Shown here: in pieces, positions 52,135 to 61,628 of the stretch
How the letters are laid out: the number at the start of each line of letters is the position of its first letter
Numbering within the stretch: the stretch's first letter is position 1
Assembly: GCF_026339875.1 (NCBI RefSeq)
Contig: NZ_JAPEPZ010000001.1
Coordinates: forward strand, 3,720,001-3,784,000
Direction: 5' to 3'
Length of the DNA: 64,000 nt
Source: Streptomyces sp. NBC_01571
GTDB lineage: Bacteria; Actinomycetota; Actinomycetes; Streptomycetales; Streptomycetaceae
Made by a program: the position numbers and the translations under genes
Notes under the pieces: generated by a model
What the model was told of the DNA's origin: nothing
The model's input: the letters and a program-made list of their open reading frames with translations, nothing else
The model's database searches: none

Positions 52135-53238
52135 ATGTCCGCGAGCGCCCGTCTCGTCACCACGCTCGCCGGCCCGCTGGACACGGCCGCGGCCGGCGCT
52201 CCGGACGTGCTGTGCCTGCCGGACCGGACACTGGTCCTGCAGAGCGACGACGCTCAACTGGCCGCGTACGACCTGGCCGAGGCTCTCGCGGGCGAGGCCT
52301 CGGTGGCGCGCTTCCCTGCGCCGTGGCGGCGCCGGTTCGGGACGCGCACGGTCGCGCCGGGGCTGGATGTCGCCGTCTTCGCCGGGGTGCACGCGATACG
52401 GGCGGTGGACGGACGCGGCGCGACCCTGTGGGAGGTGCGGCACGGCTGCTGGGAGGGCGGCTGCCGGGAGTTGCACACCTCGGTCGACGAATACGCGGAC
52501 AGCCGCGACCACTTGTACGCCGACAGCGGCTCGGCGGTCTTCTCGGCGGACGGCAAACTCGTGTGGGCCCATGTCCGCGGACCGCTGGCCGAGGACGGCG
52601 AGGACCCGGAGGTGCTCGACGAGTGGCTGGTGCTCGACGCGGCCGACGGGACGGTGCTCGGGGAGGCGGACGCGCAGACGGTGGCGGCCGGTTCGGACCA
52701 CGTGTCGCACCCGGACCCGGGTCAGATGGGGCTGAGTGTCGGCGAGGGACAGGACGGGGTGCCGCTGCTGTGGGGCCGCTGGGACGGCGAGCGGCTCTCG
52801 GTCGACCGGATCGGCGACGACGACCGGATCCTGCTCGCGGTGAGCCCGTCCGGCGAGCACTTCCTGACGGTCACGCACTATCAGGAACTCCTCGCCCTGC
52901 ACCGGGTCGCGGACGGCTCGGTCGTCTCCGAGCTGGACGCCGAGGAGGCCGTCGCACCCCATCCCGCGCTCCCGCCGGAGAACGACGAGCCCGAGGTGCA
53001 CTGGGACTACTACGCCGGTTTCCTCGACGAGCACACCGTCATCACGGGCACGGTCGAGGCCGACGAGGAGTTCGGGGCGGGGCGGCACTGGCTGGTCGAC
53101 GTCCGCGACATGCGCCTGCTCGGCGAGGTCGGCTATCCGTTCCCGGTGTCCGGTGTTCCCCTGGCCCTGGGCGACGGCAGCTGGTGCACGGTCGACGAGG
53201 ACACGAACGAACTCCAGGTGTGGCGGCTCGACGCCTGA
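52135..53238 (+). CDS. Hypothetical protein, possible beta-propeller
   Basis: The 367-residue protein has no signal peptide or membrane segment. It shows several repeats of the kind found in WD/propeller proteins (ADSGSAVFSADGKLVWAHV, DEWLVLDAADGTVLGEA, LAVSPSGEHFLTVTHY, HRVADGSVVSELDAEE), suggesting a cytosolic beta-propeller. I recognise no catalytic motif. ATG at 52135 follows GGAGG. Function is unknown. Confidence 0.75.
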   Translation: MSASARLVTTLAGPLDTAAAGAPDVLCLPDRTLVLQSDDAQLAAYDLAEALAGEASVARFPAPWRRRFGTRTVAPGLDVAVFAGVHAIRAVDGRGATLWEVRHGCWEGGCRELHTSVDEYADSRDHLYADSGSAVFSADGKLVWAHVRGPLAEDGEDPEVLDEWLVLDAADGTVLGEADAQTVAAGSDHVSHPDPGQMGLSVGEGQDGVPLLWGRWDGERLSVDRIGDDDRILLAVSPSGEHFLTVTHYQELLALHRVADGSVVSELDAEEAVAPHPALPPENDEPEVHWDYYAGFLDEHTVITGTVEADEEFGAGRHWLVDVRDMRLLGEVGYPFPVSGVPLALGDGSWCTVDEDTNELQVWRLDA

Positions 53239-53315
53239 GCCGGGATTCGGGGGGGGCGGGTCCAGGGGGTTCCGGGGCCCCGGGCAAGGCTCCCGGGAGC
53301 CGGTTCGGGGCGTGC

Positions 53316-53804
53316 TCAGTCGGTGAAGCGCCGTACGTACCGCCGTTGCCAGGGCGTCTCCACGGCGTGCCGGTCGTAGCCGTCGCGGACGAACGCCACC
53401 GCGCGGTCGGGTGGCAGCCCGTCGAGGACGGCCAGACAGGCCAGGGCGGTGCCGGTGCGGCCCCGGCCGCCGCCGCAGGCGATCTCCACACGGTCGGTGG
53501 TGGTACGCCGCCACGCCTCGGTCAGGGCCGCGCGGGCCTCCTCGAGGTCGCCGGGCAGCCAGAAGTCCGGCCAGCGAAGCCAGTACGTCTCCCAGGGGAC
53601 CTCGGGGGGACGCCTGCCGAGCAGATGGACGGCGTACGTCGGCGCCGGGCCGCCGTCCGGGAGCGGGCGGCGCAGCCCCCGGCCCCGGACGAGCCGCCCG
53701 GAGGGAAACCGCAGAACGCCGGCGCCGGCCGGGTCCCAGGCCCCGGGCGCGCCTTCGGTGCCGACGGGATCCCCTGTGCCCCCGGAGTTCCGGATGTTCT
53801 CCAC
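53316..53804 (-). CDS. Small protein-tyrosine/dual-specificity phosphatase-like protein
   Basis: The 162-residue protein contains the phosphatase P-loop C-x5-R-T as ACGGGRGRTGTALA near residues 109-122, and an upstream WLPGD segment that could supply the general acid Asp. Substrate may be phosphotyrosine, phosphoserine or a small molecule. GTG at 53804 is the likely start. It is convergent with the propeller-like gene. Confidence 0.85.
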   Translation of the reverse strand: MENIRNSGGTGDPVGTEGAPGAWDPAGAGVLRFPSGRLVRGRGLRRPLPDGGPAPTYAVHLLGRRPPEVPWETYWLRWPDFWLPGDLEEARAALTEAWRRTTTDRVEIACGGGRGRTGTALACLAVLDGLPPDRAVAFVRDGYDRHAVETPWQRRYVRRFTD

Positions 53805-53874
53805 CGCGCCAGCGTAGGCGGGTCGGGCCCGCCGGCGCCGTGATCCGGCCCGGCGCCCCGCCCGGAGGCCGCGT

Positions 53875-54639
53875 TCAGCTCACGCCGCGCGACTCCTGGG
53901 CCGCCCTCGCCTCGATTCCGCGGAAGTGGTCGGCCATCGCGCGCTGCGCGGCCCCGACGTCGCGGGCGCGCAGCGCCGTGACGATGTCCCGGTGGCGGCG
54001 GACGGTCACCTGGGGTGCCGGGTCGTCCGTCCAGCCGCGGACGCCGGCGACCCGGCTGAAAACCGTCCAGAAGGCGCCGAGCAGTTGCGGCACCAGCGCG
54101 TTGCCCAGCGGGGCGTACAGCAGTTCGTGGAATTCCCGGTCGAGTTCGGGGAAGGGGCGGCCCGCACGGCCCGCCTCCTCCATTTCGGCCACGACGGCTT
54201 CGAGCCGGTCGAGTTCCGTCTCGGTGACCACCGCCGCGACCCGGTGTATCAGGCCCTCCTCCAGGACCTCGCGGACCTGGAGGATCTCCGCCAGCGCGCC
54301 GGTCTCGTTCGTGTCGTCCTGCTGGGCGAGCGTGCGGAAGGTGAGGCCGTCGACGAAGGGGGTGAGGGAGGCCTGGCCGACATAGGTGCCGTATCCGTGC
54401 CGGATGTCCACTATGTCGAGTGCCTGCAGGGCCTTCAGGGCCTCGCGGACGGAGTTGCGGCTGACGCCGAGGTCGTTCATCAGCTCCGTCTCGGTGGGCA
54501 GCGGGGCGCCCGCCTGGAGCCTGCTGTCGAGGATCAGCTGCATGACCTCGCGCTGGATCTGGCTGCTCACCCGGCGCTCGGGCCTGCGCCGGCTCCCGGT
54601 CTCCTCGGCCATGCGCCGCATCGTACGCTCACTGGACAT
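53875..54639 (-). CDS. GntR family regulator, FadR/FCD subfamily (candidate sialate regulator)
   Basis: The 254-residue protein has a GntR winged helix (residues about 20-85, LPTETELMNDLGVSRNSVREALKALQALDIV) and an all-helical FCD ligand domain with the metal-binding pattern D...H...H (ELDREFHELLY, RRHRDIVTAL, MADHFRGIEARA). NanR, the sialic-acid regulator, belongs to this subfamily. It is divergent from the ABC importer and presumably controls it. ATG at 54639 follows GGAGG at long spacing. Confidence 0.88.
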   Translation of the reverse strand: MSSERTMRRMAEETGSRRRPERRVSSQIQREVMQLILDSRLQAGAPLPTETELMNDLGVSRNSVREALKALQALDIVDIRHGYGTYVGQASLTPFVDGLTFRTLAQQDDTNETGALAEILQVREVLEEGLIHRVAAVVTETELDRLEAVVAEMEEAGRAGRPFPELDREFHELLYAPLGNALVPQLLGAFWTVFSRVAGVRGWTDDPAPQVTVRRHRDIVTALRARDVGAAQRAMADHFRGIEARAAQESRGVS

Positions 54640-54737
54640 CCGACGTCCCACCTCCAGGCGGATTCAGCACCAACTACCCGTATGTCAAGGCTTCATTGGT
54701 CGCACCTCTGGAAGATACGCCATTCGTGTGCGAGCCC

Positions 54738-54797
54738 TTGACCGCCCTCACAGCCCCTCCTATGGTCACGCTGCCCCTATGACGTAGGACGTCGTAT
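54738..54797 (+). promoter_or_regulatory. Promoter and operator of the ABC importer operon
   Basis: TTGACC (54738-54743) and TATGGT (54761-54766) are 17 bases apart, a strong sigma-70-type promoter. An inverted repeat ATGACGTAGGACGTCGTAT lies at about 54779-54797, just past the predicted start. It includes the 8-mer CTACGTCA (minus strand, 54780-54787), also found before the sialidase gene. Confidence 0.6.
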
Positions 54798-54835
54798 CTC
54801 TGCCTCTCGGACCACCTCTCCCCACTGGAGGAACC

Positions 54836-56464
54836 GTGCGCGACGTGACCGACCTCCCGGCGCCGCACCGCCGGTCGTTCCTGAAGTACACGGGCGCGCT
54901 CGGCGCGGCCGCCGCCCTCTCCTCGTCGCTGGCCGCCTGTTCGTCCGGCCCGCAGTCCACCAACGACACCGGCGGCGGGAAGGGCGGCAAGGACGCCACG
55001 CTCACCGCGGTCATCGGCTACGGGAACGACGGAAGCTGGGACCCGACCCAGACCGCGTCCGCCTTCTCCATGGCCGCCAACCAGCACATCTACGAGGGTC
55101 TGCTCGACACCGACCCGATCTCGCGGGAGCCCTACGCGGCCCTGGCCACCGAGGTCCCCTCCGACCTCACCGGCACCTCGTGGAAGTTCACGCTGCGGGC
55201 CGGGGCCACCTTCCACGACGGCAAACCCGTCACCGCCGACGACGTGGTCTTCGTCTTCGACCGGATTCTCGACCCCAACACCCAGACCCTCGCCAAGGGG
55301 TTCTTCGAGAGCTGGCTGAAGAAGGTCCGCAGGATCGACGCCTCGACGGTCGAGCTGATCCTCAAGTTCCCCTTTCCCGACGGCCTTTCACGGCTCACCC
55401 TGGCGAAGATCATGCCGCGGCACGTCTTCTCCCGGCCGGGCGCCTGGGACGACGCGATCAAGGGGAAGGCGGTCGGTTCCGGGCCGTACCGGCAGACCGC
55501 CCACCACCCCAAGTCGAACACCACCTTCGAGGCCTTCGCCGGCTACAACGGCCCGCGCCCGCCCGCCTTCAAACGGATGAACTGGCTGACGATCGTGGAC
55601 GCGGCCCCGCGCGTCGCGAAGATCTCGGGTGCCAGCGCCGGCGCGCAGATCGCCGACAACATCCCGTACGCCAACATCGAGCAGCTCAAGAAGGGCGGCA
55701 TGAACGTCCAGGGGGGCGCGGGGATGAACAACCTCTTCCTGATGTTCAACACCCGGCACAAACCCTTCGACGACGTACGGGTGCGCCAGGCGCTGCACTA
55801 CGCCATCGACACCGCCAAGATGGTCGAGGTCGCCCTCAGGGGGCACGGCAGGCCGTCGAGTTCGTTCCTGAACGAGGGCAACCCGACCTACCGGTCCGCG
55901 AAGACCGTCTACGGCTACGACCCCGGGAAGGCGAAGAAGCTCCTGAAGGCCGCCGGGGTTTCGGGGCTCAAGATCGACATCCTGGCGGTGAACGTCAGCT
56001 GGATCTTGGACTGTCTGCCGACCATCAAGGCGTCCTGGGACGCGATCGGCGTCGAGACCACGCTCTCTCCGCAGGAGACGACGGCCGTGTTCACCAAGAT
56101 GGACCAGAAGCAGGACTACCAGGTCGTCGCCGCCGCCTCGAACCCCAACCAGTTCGGTCTCGACGCCGACCTGATCATGCACTACAACTACGGCCCGCAG
56201 AACCTGTGGATGCAGTACGCCCGTTGGGCCGACGACCCGGTCGCCCGGCAGCTCTTCAAGGACATGGACCGGGCGACTCGGGAGCCGGACGCCGACCGGA
56301 AGAAGGCGATGATCCAGGACTACGTCGACGTCGTCGCCGAACAGGCCGTGCTCTACCCGGTGGTGCACAACGAGCTGATGACGGCCTGGGATCCCGGCAG
56401 GCTCTCGGGGATCAGGGCCCAGCCCTACCCGGGGATCAACCTCCTCCAGGCCAAGTGGGCATGA
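54836..56464 (+). CDS. ABC transporter substrate-binding lipoprotein, family 5
   Basis: The 542-residue protein has a twin-arginine-like lipoprotein signal (RRSFLKYTGALGAAA) ending in LAAC near residue 35, then a family 5 (DppA/OppA-type) binding domain with NQHIYEGLLDTDP, WKFTLRAGATFHDGKPVTADDVVF and DVRVRQALHYAIDTAKM. Family 5 proteins bind peptides, nickel, opines and, in the Sat system of Haemophilus ducreyi, sialic acid. Neighbours here point to sialate. GGAGG precedes the GTG. Confidence 0.92.
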   Translation: MRDVTDLPAPHRRSFLKYTGALGAAAALSSSLAACSSGPQSTNDTGGGKGGKDATLTAVIGYGNDGSWDPTQTASAFSMAANQHIYEGLLDTDPISREPYAALATEVPSDLTGTSWKFTLRAGATFHDGKPVTADDVVFVFDRILDPNTQTLAKGFFESWLKKVRRIDASTVELILKFPFPDGLSRLTLAKIMPRHVFSRPGAWDDAIKGKAVGSGPYRQTAHHPKSNTTFEAFAGYNGPRPPAFKRMNWLTIVDAAPRVAKISGASAGAQIADNIPYANIEQLKKGGMNVQGGAGMNNLFLMFNTRHKPFDDVRVRQALHYAIDTAKMVEVALRGHGRPSSSFLNEGNPTYRSAKTVYGYDPGKAKKLLKAAGVSGLKIDILAVNVSWILDCLPTIKASWDAIGVETTLSPQETTAVFTKMDQKQDYQVVAAASNPNQFGLDADLIMHYNYGPQNLWMQYARWADDPVARQLFKDMDRATREPDADRKKAMIQDYVDVVAEQAVLYPVVHNELMTAWDPGRLSGIRAQPYPGINLLQAKWA

Positions 56465-56483
56465 CGGACCGGGGAGTTCGCCG

Positions 56484-57446
56484 ATGACGGCCATCGTCCG
56501 CATCCTGGGCCGCCGGATCGCCCTGCTCGTCCCGCTGCTGCTCGGCATCGTGCTGTTCGTCTTCCTGGTGATGCGCTTCTCGGACGTCGACCCGGCGTCC
56601 GCGTTCTTCCAGGGCGCCAACCCCACACCGCGGCAACTGCACGACTTCCGGGAACGCAACGGCCTGCTCGACCCCTTCCCCGTCCGCTACGTCCACTTCG
56701 TCGGCGACCTGCTCCACGGCGACCTGGGCACCAGCGCCCTGACCCGGGCGCCGGTCGTCGACCAGGTCACCACCGCACTGCCGCTCACCCTCCAGCTGAC
56801 CTTCCTGGGCCTGGGCATCGCGGTGGTGCTGGCGCTGCTCGGCGGGGTCACCGCGGCGCTCCACCGCGACCGGCTGCCCGACCAGGTCATCCGGGTCGTG
56901 TCGCTGACCGGGGTCGCGGCGCCGGCCTTCTGGCTGGCGCTGCTGATGATCCAGTACCTGGCCGTGGACCTGGGCTGGTTCCCGACCGGCGGCTACGTCA
57001 ACCCCGGTGACTCGCTGAGCGGCTGGCTGAGAACGATGACGCTGCCGGCCTTCGCGCTCTCCCTGCCGGTCGCCGCGCAGCTCACCCGGATCGTCCGTAC
57101 GGCCGTGGTCGAGGAACTGGACAAGGACTACGTACGGACGGCGGTCGGGAGCGGGCTGCCGCCCCTGGTCGTGGTCGGGCGGAACGTGCTCCGCAACGCC
57201 CTGATCAACCCGCTGACCGTGCTGGGGCTGCGGGTCGGCTATCTGCTGGGCGGCGCGGTCGTCATCGAGACGATCTTCTCGCTGCCCGGAATGGGCAAGC
57301 TGATGATCGACGCCGTGCAGAACGGCGACCCGGCGGTCGTCCAGGGGGTCGTCCTGACGACGGCCACCGGCTTCGTGGTCGTGAACCTCGTCATCGACAT
57401 CCTGTATCTGCTGGTCAATCCACGCCTGAGGGACGCCGCTCGATGA
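56484..57446 (+). CDS. ABC transporter permease, DppB type
   Basis: The 320-residue protein has six transmembrane segments and the DppB/OppB layout: an N-terminal RIALLVPLLLGIVLFVFLVMRF helix, a periplasmic loop, and the cytosolic EAA loop (EELDKDYVRTAVGSGLPPLVVVGRNVLRNALI). It begins 20 bases after the binding-protein gene and overlaps the next start by four bases (57443-57446). Confidence 0.93.
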   Translation: MTAIVRILGRRIALLVPLLLGIVLFVFLVMRFSDVDPASAFFQGANPTPRQLHDFRERNGLLDPFPVRYVHFVGDLLHGDLGTSALTRAPVVDQVTTALPLTLQLTFLGLGIAVVLALLGGVTAALHRDRLPDQVIRVVSLTGVAAPAFWLALLMIQYLAVDLGWFPTGGYVNPGDSLSGWLRTMTLPAFALSLPVAAQLTRIVRTAVVEELDKDYVRTAVGSGLPPLVVVGRNVLRNALINPLTVLGLRVGYLLGGAVVIETIFSLPGMGKLMIDAVQNGDPAVVQGVVLTTATGFVVVNLVIDILYLLVNPRLRDAAR

Positions 57447-59404
57447 TCATCACGCGCAAGAGTCTCGCGGCGGCCCTCTCCCGGCCCGGGATCCGGCTGC
57501 GCCGGCTCCCCGTGCTGTCCCGGATCGCCGTCTGCTTCCTGGCCGTCGTCGTCCTGCTGGCCCTGTTCGCCCCTCTCCTCGCCCCGCACGACCCGCTCGA
57601 CCAGCAGCCGCGGGCCGACGGCAGCGGGCATCCCTCCGCCGGCCACTGGATGGGACAGGACAGCCTCGGCCGGGACATCCTCAGCCGGCTGATGTACGGC
57701 GCCCGCTGGTCCCTCGCGATCGGCCTCGGCGCCACCGCGCTGGCCCTGGTCGTGGGCGCGCTCCTCGGCGCGGTCGCGGCGACCTCCCGCAAGGCGGTCG
57801 ACGAGACCCTGATGCGCTGCCTGGACGTGGTGATGGCGTTCCCCGGTATCGCGCTGGCCGCCGTCCTGGTCGCGGTCTTCGGCGGCGACATCACGGTCCT
57901 GATCTGCGCGATCGCGTTCCTGTTCACCCCGCCGGTGGCCAGGGTCGTCCGGGCGAACGTGCTCGACCAGTACGGCGAGGACTACGTGACGGCCGAGCGG
58001 GTCATCGGTGCCCGCACGCCGCACATCGTGCTGCGGCACGTGGCCGTCAACTGCGCCGCCCCCGTCCTCGTGTTCTGCACGGTCCAGGTCGCGGAGGCGA
58101 TCGTCTTCGAGGCGTCGCTGTCCTTCATCGGCGCGGGCGTCCGGCCGCCGGACCCCTCCTGGGGCAGTGTCATCGCGGACGGCAAGAACATGGTGCTGAC
58201 CGGCGGCTGGTGGGCGACGGTCTTCCCCGGCCTGCTGATGCTGATCACCGTACTGTCGCTGAACGTCCTCTCCGAGGGGGTCTCCGACGCCTGGGCGGCG
58301 CCGCCCGCGCGGGAGGTGGAGACCGGCGGGGACCGGCTGGAGACGCCGGAGCCCGGCAGCGGAGCGGTCCTCGAACTGCCGGATCTCGCGAAGGCGGGGG
58401 CCCGGCTGCGTTCCCGGGCCCGTCCGCTGCCCACCGGCCCGCCGGTGCTCCGCGTCGAGAACCTCGCCATCGGCTTCGACGCCCGGCACAGCGGCGTGGA
58501 CATCGTCGACGGCATCAGCTTCGAGGTGCGCCCGGGTGAAGTCCTGGGTCTGGTGGGCGAGTCGGGCTGCGGGAAGTCGCTGACGGCGCTCGCGGTGATG
58601 GGCCTGGAGCCGCCGGGGGCCCGGGTGCGCGGCCGAGTCCTCTTCGACGGGACGCAGTTGGTGGGCGAGCCGATGCGGGTGCGGCGGCGGCTGCTGGGCC
58701 ACGAGATGGCGATGGTCTACCAGGACGCGCTGTCGTCGCTGAACCCGGCCATGACGATCCGGGCGCAGCTGAAACAGGTGGTACGCAGGGGCGGCAGGCG
58801 CTCCCCCGCCGAACTGCTGTCGCTGGTCGGCCTCGATCCCGGCCGCACGCTGCGCAGTTATCCGCATGAGCTCTCCGGCGGCCAGCGCCAGCGCGTCCTG
58901 ATCGCGACGGCCCTCTCCCGCAGCCCCCGGCTGATCGTCGCCGACGAACCTACGACGGCGCTCGACGTGACCGTGCAGGCGCAGATCATCACGCTGCTGC
59001 TGAGGCTGCGCGAGGAGCTGGGCTTCGCCCTGGTCCTGGTCTCCCACGACCTGGCGCTCGTCGCGGACGTCACGGACCGGGTGGTGGTGATGTACGGCGG
59101 CCGGATCGTGGAGACGGGTGTGACGGCGGACCTGGTCCAGTCGCCCGCCCACCCCTACACGCGCGGCCTGCTGGGCAGTGTCCTGTCCCTGGAGTCGGCG
59201 GCCACCCGCATGACACAGATCAAGGGGGTCGTGCCCTCCCCCGCCGACTTCCCGGCGGGCTGCCGGTTCGCCGACCGCTGTCCGTCGGCGACCGAGGTGT
59301 GCCGGACGACGAGACCCGCCCTGCTGGGCACGCCGACGCACACGGCGGCGTGCCATCACCCGGCGGTGGAGCTGACGACCACGGAGAGCGAGACCGTCTC
59401 ATGA
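57443..59404 (+). CDS. Fused ABC permease (DppC type) and ATPase (DppD type)
   Basis: The 653-residue fusion has a DppC-like permease in residues about 1-285 (GQDSLGRDILSRLMYGARWSL, then an EAA loop), a linker of about 45 residues, and a DppD-like ATPase from about 335: Walker A GESGCGKS near 372, LSGGQRQR near 478, Walker B IVADEPTTALD near 498. The C-terminus has the oligopeptide-type CRFADRCPSATEVC cysteine motif. A permease-ATPase fusion also occurs, to my memory, in SatC of the H. ducreyi sialate importer. It overlaps the next gene by ATGA. Confidence 0.92.
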   Translation: MIITRKSLAAALSRPGIRLRRLPVLSRIAVCFLAVVVLLALFAPLLAPHDPLDQQPRADGSGHPSAGHWMGQDSLGRDILSRLMYGARWSLAIGLGATALALVVGALLGAVAATSRKAVDETLMRCLDVVMAFPGIALAAVLVAVFGGDITVLICAIAFLFTPPVARVVRANVLDQYGEDYVTAERVIGARTPHIVLRHVAVNCAAPVLVFCTVQVAEAIVFEASLSFIGAGVRPPDPSWGSVIADGKNMVLTGGWWATVFPGLLMLITVLSLNVLSEGVSDAWAAPPAREVETGGDRLETPEPGSGAVLELPDLAKAGARLRSRARPLPTGPPVLRVENLAIGFDARHSGVDIVDGISFEVRPGEVLGLVGESGCGKSLTALAVMGLEPPGARVRGRVLFDGTQLVGEPMRVRRRLLGHEMAMVYQDALSSLNPAMTIRAQLKQVVRRGGRRSPAELLSLVGLDPGRTLRSYPHELSGGQRQRVLIATALSRSPRLIVADEPTTALDVTVQAQIITLLLRLREELGFALVLVSHDLALVADVTDRVVVMYGGRIVETGVTADLVQSPAHPYTRGLLGSVLSLESAATRMTQIKGVVPSPADFPAGCRFADRCPSATEVCRTTRPALLGTPTHTAACHHPAVELTTTESETVS

Positions 59405-60459
59405 CCGCACTCGTCCGGCTCGCGGACACCCATGTCGTCCACCGCGCCCGCAGCGGCAGCCTGTTCGCCCGCGACCGGGTGTACGCCCTGACCGGTGTCG
59501 ATCTCACCGTCGCGCCCGGCGAGACGGTCGGGGTCGTCGGCGAGTCCGGCTGCGGGAAGTCGACGCTCGCGAAGGTGCTGGTGGGCGTCCAGCGGCCGAC
59601 GTCCGGCACGGTGACGTTCGGCGGCCGCGACCTCTGGTCGATGAAGCCCGCCGAACGGCGCGCGGCCGTCGGCGGCAGCACGGGCATGATCTTCCAGGAC
59701 CCGTCGACGGCACTGAACCGCCGGCTGCCCGTACGACGGATCCTGCGCGACCCGCTGGACGTGCACCGGCGTGGCACGCCGGCCGAACGTGAGCTGCGGG
59801 TGCGGGAGTTGATGTCCCTGGTGGGCCTGCCCCGGGCCCTGACGGAGGCCCTGCCGGGGCAGCTCTCCGGCGGTCAGCGCCAGCGTGTGGCCATCGCGCG
59901 CGCCCTGGCGCTCGACCCGGACCTGGTGGTGGCCGACGAGCCGACGAGCGCGCTGGACGTGTCGGTCCGCGCCCAGATCCTCAACCTCCTGCTGGACCTC
60001 AAGGAACGGCTCGGGCTCGCGCTGGTGTTCGTCTCGCACGACATCCAGACGGTACGCAGGATGAGCGACCGGGTGGTCACGATGTATCTCGGCCGGATCG
60101 TGGAGGAGTCCCCGGCCGCGGAGGTGACCGACCGGGCCCGACACCCCTACACCCGGGCCCTCTTCTCGGCCACGCCGGGTCTGCTGGCACCGATCGACCC
60201 CATTCCCCTGGCGGGCCCGGTGCCCTCGGCCACCCGCCCGCCGACCGGCTGCCCCTTCCGCACCCGCTGCTGGAAGGCGGACGGAACCTGTGCGTCCGCC
60301 ATGCCGGGCTTCACGGCCGCGTCGACCCCCGGACACCGCTTCCGGTGCCACCATCCTGTGGAGGAGGGCGAGTCGACGCGCGACCTGGTGGCACAGGCCG
60401 TGGCGGTCTCTCCCCCCGTGGCCGACATCCCCGCCCAGCATCACCAGCATCAGCCCTAG
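59401..60459 (+). CDS. ABC transporter ATP-binding protein, DppF type
   Basis: The 352-residue ATPase has Walker A GESGCGKS near residue 46, LSGGQRQR near 158 and Walker B LVVADEPTSALD near 178, plus the C-terminal CPFRTRCWKADGTC cysteine motif of oligopeptide-type ATPases and a His-rich end. It supplies the second ATPase of the importer. Its ATG overlaps the preceding stop. The lyase gene starts nine bases later. Confidence 0.93.
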   Translation: MTALVRLADTHVVHRARSGSLFARDRVYALTGVDLTVAPGETVGVVGESGCGKSTLAKVLVGVQRPTSGTVTFGGRDLWSMKPAERRAAVGGSTGMIFQDPSTALNRRLPVRRILRDPLDVHRRGTPAERELRVRELMSLVGLPRALTEALPGQLSGGQRQRVAIARALALDPDLVVADEPTSALDVSVRAQILNLLLDLKERLGLALVFVSHDIQTVRRMSDRVVTMYLGRIVEESPAAEVTDRARHPYTRALFSATPGLLAPIDPIPLAGPVPSATRPPTGCPFRTRCWKADGTCASAMPGFTAASTPGHRFRCHHPVEEGESTRDLVAQAVAVSPPVADIPAQHHQHQP

Positions 60460-60468
60460 GGAGCCTCC

Positions 60469-61404
60469 ATGCCGATCCCCGCCCCGCTGACCGGTGTCGT
60501 ACCGCCCGTCTGCACGCCCCTGACACCGGACCGCGAGGTGGACGTGCCCTCCCTGGTCGGGCTCGTGGACCATCTGGTGGGCGCCGGGGTCGACGGCCTC
60601 TTCGTGCTCGGCTCGTCATCGGAGGCGGCTTATCTGACCGATGCGCAGCGCCGGCTGGTGGTGGAGACGGTGAAGGCGCACCTCGGCGGCCGGCTGCCCC
60701 TGCTGGCGGGCGTGATCGACATGACGACCCCGAGGGTGCTCGACCACGTCGCGTCGGTCACCGCGGCGGGGGCGGACGCGGTGGTGGCCACGGCGCCCTT
60801 CTACGCCCGTACCCACCCCGCGGAGATCGCCCGGCACTACCGTCTGATCGCCGCGCGCTCCTCCGTGCCCGTCTTCGCCTACGACCTGCCGGTGTCCGTC
60901 CACACCAAGCTGGGCGCCGAGCTGGTGCTCGAACTGGCCGCGGACGGGGTGCTGGCCGGTCTCAAGGACTCCAGCGGTGACCTGGGCGGCTTCCGGGCGG
61001 TGGTGACCGGGGCGAGGGCGCATCCCGGTGTCACCGGTTTCAGTGTTCTCACCGGTTCCGAACTCGTCGTCGACTCGGCGCTCGCGCTGGGGGCGGACGG
61101 GGCGGTGCCCGGTCTCGCCAACGTCGATCCGCACGGGTACGTGCGGATCGACCGGTTCTGCCGGGAGGGGGACTGGGAGCGGGCCCGGGCCGAGCAGGAG
61201 CGGTTGTGCGCGTTGTTCGGGATGGTGGGGGTCGGTGACCCCGGGCGGATGGGGAGTGGGTCGTCGGCGCTCGGGGCGTTCAAGGCCGCGCTGTATCTGC
61301 GGGGGGTGATCTCGTGTCCGGCGACGGCGGAGCCGCAGGTGCCGTTGTCGGAGGGGGAGGTGGAGCGGGTGGGCAAGTATTTGGCGACGGCGGGCCTTCT
61401 GTAG
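60469..61404 (+). CDS. Dihydrodipicolinate synthase/N-acetylneuraminate lyase family protein
   Basis: A 311-residue class I aldolase-type TIM barrel: FVLGSSSEAAYL near residue 45-56, Tyr138 in FAYDLPV and the Schiff-base Lys166 in GLKDSSGD. The GSSSEA loop binds the pyruvate carboxylate. Family members include DapA, sialate lyase (NanA) and keto-sugar-acid aldolases. Position at the end of a Sat-like importer operon and opposite a sialidase favours sialate lyase; the YDLP in place of YN.P leaves doubt. Confidence 0.85.
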   Translation: MPIPAPLTGVVPPVCTPLTPDREVDVPSLVGLVDHLVGAGVDGLFVLGSSSEAAYLTDAQRRLVVETVKAHLGGRLPLLAGVIDMTTPRVLDHVASVTAAGADAVVATAPFYARTHPAEIARHYRLIAARSSVPVFAYDLPVSVHTKLGAELVLELAADGVLAGLKDSSGDLGGFRAVVTGARAHPGVTGFSVLTGSELVVDSALALGADGAVPGLANVDPHGYVRIDRFCREGDWERARAEQERLCALFGMVGVGDPGRMGSGSSALGAFKAALYLRGVISCPATAEPQVPLSEGEVERVGKYLATAGLL

Positions 61405-61628
61405 ACGTTCTTCCGCCCCCGCCGCCCCTACCCGACCCGACCCGTCCCTGGGGCTCCGCCCCAGACCCCGCCAAGGGGCTGCGCCCCCTGGACCCCCGCT
61501 CGCCCGAAGGGCTCGTCCTCGAACGCCGGACGGGCTGACATACATGCCCCGGCCGGCACCATCAGCCCGTCCGGCGCTTGAGGACAAGGCCCTTGAGGCC
61601 GACGGGCGTCCGGGGGCGCGGCCCCCGG
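61405..61628. terminator. Terminator region between lyase and sialidase genes, with repeat-like hairpins
   Basis: A long imperfect hairpin pairs 61507-61538 with 61562-61594 (core CGCCGGACGGGCTGA and its complement). Shorter GC palindromes of the GGGGCTCCGCCCC and GGGGCTGCGCCCC kind precede it. Similar sequences are frequent between Streptomyces genes. The genes converge here. Confidence 0.7.

Noticed and set aside
60469..61404. DapA (lysine biosynthesis) assignment
   Set aside because: The operon context is an importer and sialidase, and the gene is not with lysine genes; the broader family name is kept because the substrate is unproven.
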